This document shows positions 24,101 through 33,100 of a stretch of 64,000 nucleotides of DNA, one piece after another (the first letter of the stretch is position 1; every line of letters begins with the position of its first letter). The stretch comes from Hirundichthys speculiger. Taxonomy: Eukaryota > Chordata > Actinopteri > Beloniformes > Exocoetidae. The translations under genes and the position numbers were made by a program. The notes below the pieces were generated by a model, which was not told where the DNA came from, ran no database searches, and saw nothing but the letters and a program-made list of their open reading frames with translations. Where the stretch lies: NCBI GenBank assembly GCA_018398805.1, contig JAGFBZ010000722.1:124001-188000 (forward strand), read 5' to 3'.

Positions 24101-27100
24101 AGAGACGATTTATTTAATAAACAGCTTGGAGGAACTGGAAATAATTAAAAGAACAGATGGCAGGAAACAAAAATTGTGAGCTTTCTTTCTTCCGGTAGAT
24201 GTAAATACATAAAGTTGCCCCCCCCCCCCCCCCCCATCCAATCAGAACCCTTCCCAACCCCCAGACCTAAAGCAGAATTGGATAAAGCTGAACAAACGTG
24301 TTTTCCATGTAAAACTCAATTCAGAATTACTATTTCCATGTAAACTCAAAGGAAAATAGAAAAACATCATGTAACCGTGGCCATTGCTAAGCGGGACGAG
24401 AAGCAGGAGCTAGTGCTGTCCACGCTGAGACAAGGCATACGTGCGTACGTTCACATTTCCGACCTACATTTACCAGTGGATTGAATTTGGTGAGTTATGG
24501 TTTCAATCGTTTTCATATTTTGTGGTAAAACAAAGTTACTTCCGCTCTCTACAGCTAACGTTGAACACTGTCAGAGCTAGCCAAAGCTCTGGTGAAAAAC
24601 AGCTCCTGTTAGCTAGAAGTTCGTGTCAAGCTTGTGTAGTTAACGATAACATAAAAGAAGAAACGCAGGCTCTGACAGTGTTCAACGTTAGCTGCAGCGA
24701 ACGGCAGTAACTTTGCGGTTTAAAGTTGTGGTGTCGACTGATTGTTTCCTTCATTATTTTGCAAAAAGAAGAGAAACCTGATCATGTTTATGTGATTGTC
24801 ATACGTTGTAGCCACACAGCAGCATTATCAGTCTGTAACATCAGCGATGAAATGATGCTCCTACAGAGCTGGCTGGCGTGCACAGATGCAGCGTTCCCTT
24901 GTACACCTACATTGTTTCCTCTTTCTCCTGGCTCTCCTCTGTTTCCCTGCTCCGCCCTCGGCCCTGCGTCGCCCCACTGACCGGGGTCCCCCTGAAACGG
25001 ACCAGGACACACGCCGCTGTAGCTTTCTGGAGCTTCACTTAAAAGTGCCTCAGCCAAAGTTCTACCTTTTCTCCAGGCCGTCCCGGGGATGCCGCGCTCA
25101 CCCTGCAGATGCATGTGGGCAAATCAGTCGGCAGCTTTGACTCAACCGGGAAGTGAAAGAGAAAAGGAAAGCGGTTCCTCACCTTCTCTCCACTGAGGCC
25201 TCGCTTTCCTTTCACGCCTTTATCCCCCTGATGGATTGACAGAAATAGAGGCAGAACAGATGAGAGAAAAGCTGCAAAAAAAGATTTGATGATTTAAGAG
25301 CAGAAGAAGCGCAAGTGTCGCTCACCCTGAATCCTTTCCGTCCCTTACCGCCCTGCAAACACACACATGCACAAGTGCAATCAGTTGTTTTTTAACCACA
25401 CGTCCACTCCAACCAGGCATTTACATCACTTTCTCCGAAGCTCAAAGAAGAAGAGGACACAGTTCAGTGATGAGAAATCAGTAGTACATGTTTACATTTT
25501 GTGAAGCACCACTACACCCCCGACCAGGTGAGAGTAGACAGAGGGCCAGCCAGCACAGTGGGAAACAGCGACCCCCACTTGGTCTGGTCCTAGAGGGGAA
25601 ATACATCCCTAATTACACGCACCACCAGCTTGATCTGCTTCCACCTGTGCATGGCACAGCCGAAACAGGTTACCGATCAACAGGCGTAGTTAAATGGACC
25701 AAGAGTCTCCTCCTCACCGTGTGGCTGGCTCCTGCAGGAGGAACTACTCTGTCAGGCGGTAAGTGCTACTCCGCTAGGTCCTCTGTAGAACCTTAGTTGT
25801 GTTCTTTTTGTGGTATACTAATCAGAGACTTTCCTTTCCCCCCCCAGGCATTATAGGAGCCTCGTGAAATCCTGAGTGGAAGTTATGTGAGTTTTCTACG
25901 TTAACCTCTTTAATTAAACAGCACGCTTCGGCGTGCCAAACGGGCGAGTGTCTTACCTTGACTGCGCACATCACAATTTACGTTCACTCATTTAGCAGAC
26001 ACTTTTATCCAAAGCCGCTTAGAAACAGAGGAAAACACTGGAGCTGCAGTATAAATCAGTTGTGACTATGAGCCATTAAGATGGAGATTCAAGTAGATGC
26101 GCGCTGAGCTGGTACACACATGAGAGTGTTCATCAGTGACTTTAACTTTCCACACGTCAGGACTCTGGTAGCCAGAGAAGCTTAATGAGTAGCAGCATGA
26201 CATGAGCCTTTTTTGGGTAGGCATTTTATGACACAAACTGGAGAGCGCTGCAGTAGACGAGGTAGAAACGACTAAGGCCTGTACGAAGAGCTGAGAGGCA
26301 TATTGAGTTAGCTGAGGCCTGATTTTTTTCCCACGTTGTACAGCGCTAAGGTGCACAAGCAAGAGATGGCAGCCGAATGGTCAATGACGGACAGATTCGT
26401 CACCACCTTAGTTAGGGGTGACAGATGAGAGTCAGCATTTATTTTAAACTAGAGAGGTTTGATATCAGCAAGGCGAGCTGAAGCATAACATCCTCATTAA
26501 TTAAGAAAGTGTCTTTTGATGCTTTAAATATCAACTTTAATATGACTGAGTACATCCCTGTTTCTTGTTTCAGTCATATTACCATGTGTACGTATGTTTT
26601 ACTTACTAATCTGGGGCCATTTTAGCTCCCACTGGTTGGTCTGATTATGTTGGCAAGTGTGACGCGATTGTCGTAAAGCTCTTCTGAAATGGGCCCCAGT
26701 TGGATGAAAATGGACTGAAGCTGGACTTCCTACTAAATTCATCCTGGATTACTCAATTGGACAAACACCAAGTCAGATTAAGAAATTGCAGCTGTGTCAA
26801 ACCAGGTGTAACTAATCTCAGTACGTGCGTGTTCACAGCTACCTGAAACAGACCGCGAGGTTCATCACAGATTTAGTGATTCAGAAATGGAGAGAGACGT
26901 GCGTTTCTTATGTTTCATCCAATGATAAACAGTTTTATAATAGACATGTAACAGTTTAAACTCTCAATGCTTTAAAAAAGGGAACATAGTTGTTAATAAT
27001 CAACTAGAATCTCTGACTGGCAGAATATCGGACAGACTGAATGTGTTATAGCCCAATTTATAAGGCTAAACTTAAAGATCATTAAAATATAACTTTTTAT

Positions 27101-30100
27101 TGTGGCTGATCAATTAAAATGAAGTTGGATTTTAATTTTATGAGGCAGCAGTTACAGAGAATGTAAAACTGAACATGGAAATACATGGTAATATTACTCT
27201 TTAATATGTTTATAATGTAATTTCATGCGGGTGACAGAAATTCTACAGCTTGGAAGGCAGTGAATAGCAGCTTTTGGTGAAATTATCCACATTTTTAACC
27301 AACTGTCTAAATTTTCTGCTGTCTGAAAATTAAAAAAAAAAATCTATCTACACGGGATTGTCTCTTTATCAGCTACAAAACATCCAACACGATTGTCAGA
27401 AATATTGTGTTGAAAATCTCTTGACCAGTTTTTTATTTTTTTGGTCAAACGTCTTTAAGTATATTAAAGTGGAATGTTGTTTTTGCGCCACCTGCTTCAA
27501 GTCTATTGATGAGCCCCAGCACACGGTTTCACCTAAAAGAAGAAAGTTGTGATAGATGAACCTGACCGACCAAAAACTCTTGTACCCATGCTCTAGCTCC
27601 AAGAGAAAGTCCAGCATTTTCAAATGAACATGCTTTTTTTTTTTTTTTTTTTTTCAGTATTTTGGTCATTTCCAGGTGTCATATGTAAACAAATGCCTCC
27701 ACAAGATTCGATTAAGTTCTCTTCAAATTGTTTGTGTACAATCTGGACACGTGGTCCAAGATAACTACAAATTTTACAACCTTGTACCAGATCATCGCCA
27801 AAATTCACATATTCATATAAGACTTTTTGCAACAGATTTCTGTAGAAAACTGGGGGTTGTCCTAAAATAAAGATCATTACATGAAGCAGGAAAAGAAGCG
27901 TCCAGAATAGAAAGATCTGCTGACAGACTGAACCCAGCAGCAGCTTCTGTCCTGTGATGGTCTCCAGGTGGCAGCTGGACCAAGGTTGGACAGAGGATCC
28001 AGACCAGAAGGGGGCGTCAGTTCATGGCTTCTCCATCCTTAGAACTGGTCTGGTACTTTTACATTTATGACACAATAGGCAAGTGTTTAAAACAGGCCAC
28101 ACACTCTCCTTCTTTTCTGTCTACTGACAGCACTTATAGCGTGATATCGGTAGTCGACTTATGACAGACTAACAAAGACTTCTTAACAAGCCAGTGTGAA
28201 AAGACTAACGCTAGAAAGATGTCAACATTGTCACATCTTTTTAAGCCGTCTTTGAAAACAAATGAAACTCCTTCTGTTGTCCCGTCATTCAAGGGTAGTG
28301 ACCAGTGGATTTACAGGCCCGTATCAAAGCTGTCTGTTCTAGCCAGCGTCCTTTAACCGCTGGTCAGTGATCAGTTGAAAGAGTACTTGTTCACCACAGC
28401 AGCAGTCATGAATCTGCTTCTGTTTGTTTTATGTGTTAAACCAGACGGTATGTGATGCAGAAAAACAAAAAGAAGTTCTAAATTCTCAAAGATCTGCAAT
28501 GCGGCATGAAGTCCCAGCTTCTCAGTACCTTTATCATCCCGGGGGTCCCGATGTCTCCGTACAGGCCCCTCCATCCTCTGTCGCCCTTCTCTCCCTGTGG
28601 ACGCATCAGCGACAGTCAGACACTGGTAAACATCTCAGATACGAGCAAACACTGATTACTTACAGCCCCAAGTAAGAAATTAGAAATAAATTATGTAAAA
28701 TTCAGACAGACGGTGTGAACTGAAGTACAAAACTGAAACAGATTTGCACATTTCTGCCACTGTGGTTGATAAAATCATCAAACAATTCAAGGAATCTGGA
28801 GGAATTTCATCAAAGGAGCAGGCGTTGAGATGCATCCTCGTGAGCTCCGGATCGTCATTCATCAGAAGCTGATGGCTGATTAAACCAGCTGGCCATAAGG
28901 AGATCTTTGTCAAGCACTACAAAATGAAACTATACTGTACTCACAAGTGTCACTTAAAACTTTATCGGGGCAAAAAAGAAACCAGATCCAGAGTGACCTG
29001 ATCTTCTCTGGGATGGATCAGTAAATCAGTAATATTTCAGTTTTCTTTTTCAATAAATGGGCACCACGTGCTACAGACCAAAGACAGAAAGGACCATGGC
29101 TGAGGTAGGAAACAGTCCAGGTCCTGGACTGACCTGGACTGACCTGACCCCCAACGGAGAGAGAGTTTAGAAGCTTGAAATCAAAAATGAAACCGTCACA
29201 GCCACATACAGTGGCACACGTCTGCAGCAAGAATGGGATCAAATTACTGAAACACGACACATGTGACTCTGAAACGTTCAACACGGTTGGGGACTGTGAC
29301 GCTGCAACAACCGTTTGCTGTGAGGAAGAGTCGTCAAGGCGGTTGTAGAATGGGTCTCCATGAGTCTGCAGACACCAGCAAGAACACAGAATACAGTATG
29401 CATACTTAGCAGCGGGCCTGTTCCATCACTGGACCATCTCCAGGTTCTGTTTCTCTGCGGTACATCTTGGTGCTGACCACATGTGGGTTCATGCTCCGGA
29501 GTTGTTCCTATTAAATGTTTAAGTCTTGTACACAGTCACACACCAGTTCAGTTTAGATGTTACCTTCTGGCCTGGCTGTCCCAGGGTGCCTTGTAGTCCT
29601 GGTTCTCCTTCTGGACCCATCCACACCAGGATCACCCTGAAATGAACAGCTATAGTTTATATTCTTTACTTGTCAAAAAAAAAACAACCAACAAAGTACG
29701 AGTGTATTACTCTGTACCTTAACTCCTTTGGGTCCTCTGCAGCCCTGCAAACACAAACACTATGATGTGAAATCTGTGTTTTATGGCTATTTGAAAACAA
29801 CAAGTACAATGAGAAAGAAATAAAATAAAAACTGAGCATCAAATAGTAAAAAAAGGATTTGTGGCACCTTTTCTCCTTCAGGTCCTGTGATGTATTCAGT
29901 CATGTCTACCTGGAGAGTCAAGCAAGAGTCAGCATGAGTTGGTTCTGTGTAGCTCAGTAACTGGAAAAGTCCCAGCGAAGCAGACTTATGAATATGAGTT
30001 AGACAGAGAAAACTGTTCACCATCAGCTCTGCTTTGCGTTTGATTGGTGGAAACAAAGGAGGGGGAAGAGGAGGAGGGACGAAGACCCGGCAGGTCCGAG

Positions 30101-33100
30101 CCGACGTCCTGCTGCTCCTGCTCAGCGGGAATCCTGCAGACACGCAACAGTCGTACAGCGGCGGTGTTAGACGGGTTACTGGTCCCCCACTACCACACAT
30201 CCGTGGGTCGCTAGTTGTCAGCGTGAGACCCGTCCATGTGGGTTCCAGACCAGTTTCATGAGCCTCCACTCCTGTACGACTCTAGTCAGACTGTTTCATC
30301 CCGGGGGTCACATCACCACCATGGTTATCGATTATTCTTTGCTTTCTTGACCAGCTGTGTCGTCTGATTTGACGTTAACATCTTGTTTCTGCTCAGAACA
30401 AATCTGCTAATATTTTTTTCAGCATGAACGAATTAAAGAAGACAGTTTTGGATTTTGGTCCCTGGGTTCTTGGAGACTTTGGTTAAGTCACGAGTAAAAA
30501 AGTTCTCCCCGTTCGGTGTCAAATCCTAACTGTTATCTGTTAGGATTTGGATAAATTGTTTAAATGTTTTTGTGAACATTCTAACTGGTTATTCTCAAAG
30601 CAGGACTTCATACTGTTGTTTTAAAAGTGCTATTTATAGTTGATGTTATTAACTCTGCTAAGGAGGTAATGTTTTTGTGGTGTCTGTCTGTCTGTCTGTC
30701 TGTGTTCAAGATAACTCAAAATGGATGGATCTTGATGAAATTTTCAGGAGTTGTCAGAAATGTGAAAAGAAAGAACTGATTTCATTTTGGGCGTGATCCG
30801 GAAGAAATCCTGGATTCTGGATCACTTTCAAATTTTCGATAACATTGCAGTCAATGGGGCCGAAAATTTTGTTTCTCAATATCTCCATTAATTATTGCCC
30901 CAAACTTATGAAATTTGACTCAGGGATTGACAATGGGAACCTCTATCAAATTTCAAAGGCTGATCCGGATCTGATCCAGAACACGGATTTTATCGCAATC
31001 TGTAAATCGCTATATGTTGATGATCTGTTGAATTCTTACACATCAAGTGTTTTAAAGGTTTTGGATACCATTGCTCCCGACTAGGTTAGAATGGTTAAAA
31101 GTAGGCAAAAGGGCCATGGGGAAGAGAAGATTCAGTCAGGGCACAGAAAAGGGAGTGAAGGAGAGCTGAATGGAAATGGCGCAAGTCAAAGCTCCAGATT
31201 CATTATGAGACCTACAAAGAAAAGTTGTGTGTGTTCAACCAAACATTAACCAACATCTCACTTCAGACTTGGAACATTCCCAGAGGCCTTAAAAACTGCT
31301 GTCATTAAGCCTCGTCTAAAGAAGAGCAGTCTTGATGCCACAGTACTGAAGAACTATCGGCCCATATCAAACCTGCCATTCCTTGGCAAAGTCCTAGAAA
31401 AAGTGGTATATCAACAGTTTACTGACTTTCTCCTGTCCAACAATGTTTTTGGTAGTTTTCAATCAGGCTTCAGGCCCCACCACATTACTGAGACACCCCT
31501 GATCAAGGTGACAAACGATATTCGCCTGAACACAGATGCAGGACAAAATCTCAGTCTTAGTTCTGCTGGACCGAAGCGCTGCCTTTGGCACAGTTGACCA
31601 TGTGATCTTATTATAGAGATTAGAAGACTGGGTGGGAATCTCTGAAAATGCTTTAAACTGGTTCAGGTCCTATCTCAGGGATAGGAGATACTTTGTTGAA
31701 ATTGGTAACTGTGTCTCAGACCAAATGGCCATGACCTGTGGGGTTCCCCAGGGGTCAATCCTGGGACCCCTATTGTTTAATCTGTACATGCTTCCATTAG
31801 GCCGCTAGATAGGCCGCTGTAATGTGTCCTACCACAACTATGCAGAAGATGCTCAAATCTATGTGTCACTGACAGCAGGAGAACATGGGCCTGTAGATTC
31901 ATTGTGTCACTGCATCGAACAGATCAGTGTGTGGATGCAAAACAACTTTCTCCAGCTAAACTCAGATAAAACTGAAATCATTTTTGTGGCCCACAGAAAC
32001 AAAGAGAAAGTGTCATCAGTCACCTTGAGACTCTCTCTCTAGAACCTAAAAATCAGGTCAGAAGTTTAGGGGTCATATTGGATTCAGACTTCAACTTTAA
32101 CAGCCTCATGAAACCAATAACATCAGCAGCTTTTAACATCTAAAAAACATTGCCAGAATCAAAGGAATAGTGTCTAAACCAGATTTAGAAAGACTAATCC
32201 ATGCGTTTGTCTCCACCAGGTTAGACTACTGTAACGGCCTGATCACTGGGCTCTAAACCAGCTGTAAGACAGCTGCAGTACATCCAGAACACTGCTGCTG
32301 GAGTCCTGACTAGAACCAGGTAGATACGACCGTATTAGACCAGTCCTGAGGTCTCTGCACTGGTCCTGACTAGAACCAGAAAATACGACCATATTAGTCC
32401 AGTCCTGAGGTCTCTGCACTGGTCCTGACTAGAACCAGGAAATACGACCATATTAGTCCAGTCCTGAGGTCTCCGCACTGGTCCTGACTAGAACCAGGAA
32501 ATACGACCATATTAGTCCAGTCCTGAGGTCTCCGCACTGGTCCTGACTAGAACCAGGAAATACGACCATATTAGTCCAGTCCTGAGGTCTCTGCACTGGT
32601 CCTGACTAGAACCAGAAGATACGACCATATTAGTCCAGTCCTGAGGTCTCTGCACTGGTCCTGACTAGAACCAGGAAATACGACCATATTAGTCCAGTCC
32701 TGAGGTCTCCGCACTGGTCCTGACTAGAACCAGGAAATACGACCATATTAGTCCAGTCCTGAGGTCTCCGCACTGGTCCTGACTAGAACCAGGAAATACG
32801 ACCATATTAGTCCAGTCCTGAGGTCTCCGCACTGGTCGTGACTAGAACCAGGAGATACGACCATATTAGTCCAGTCCTGAGGTCTCTGCACTGGTCCTGA
32901 CTAAAACCAGGAAATACGACCATATTAGTCCAGTCCTGAGGTCTCTGCACTGGTCCTGACTAAAACCAGGAAATACGACCATATTAGTCCAGTCCTGAGG
33001 TCTCTGCACTGGTCCTGACTAGAACCAGGAAATACGACCATATTAGTCCAGTCCTGAGGTCTCTGCACTGGTCCTGACTAGAACCAGGAAATACGACCAT

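Noticed and set aside
25066..25352. Type VI collagen instead of ColQ-like
   Set aside because: Exon sizes alone fit both, but the PRAD upstream and the ColQ-type C-terminal segment without von Willebrand A domains favour ColQ.
30845..31084. 79-codon plus-strand frame that looks like one protein
   Set aside because: It runs across the junction of two different repeats (unclassified repeat and L2), so it is an accident of insertion.
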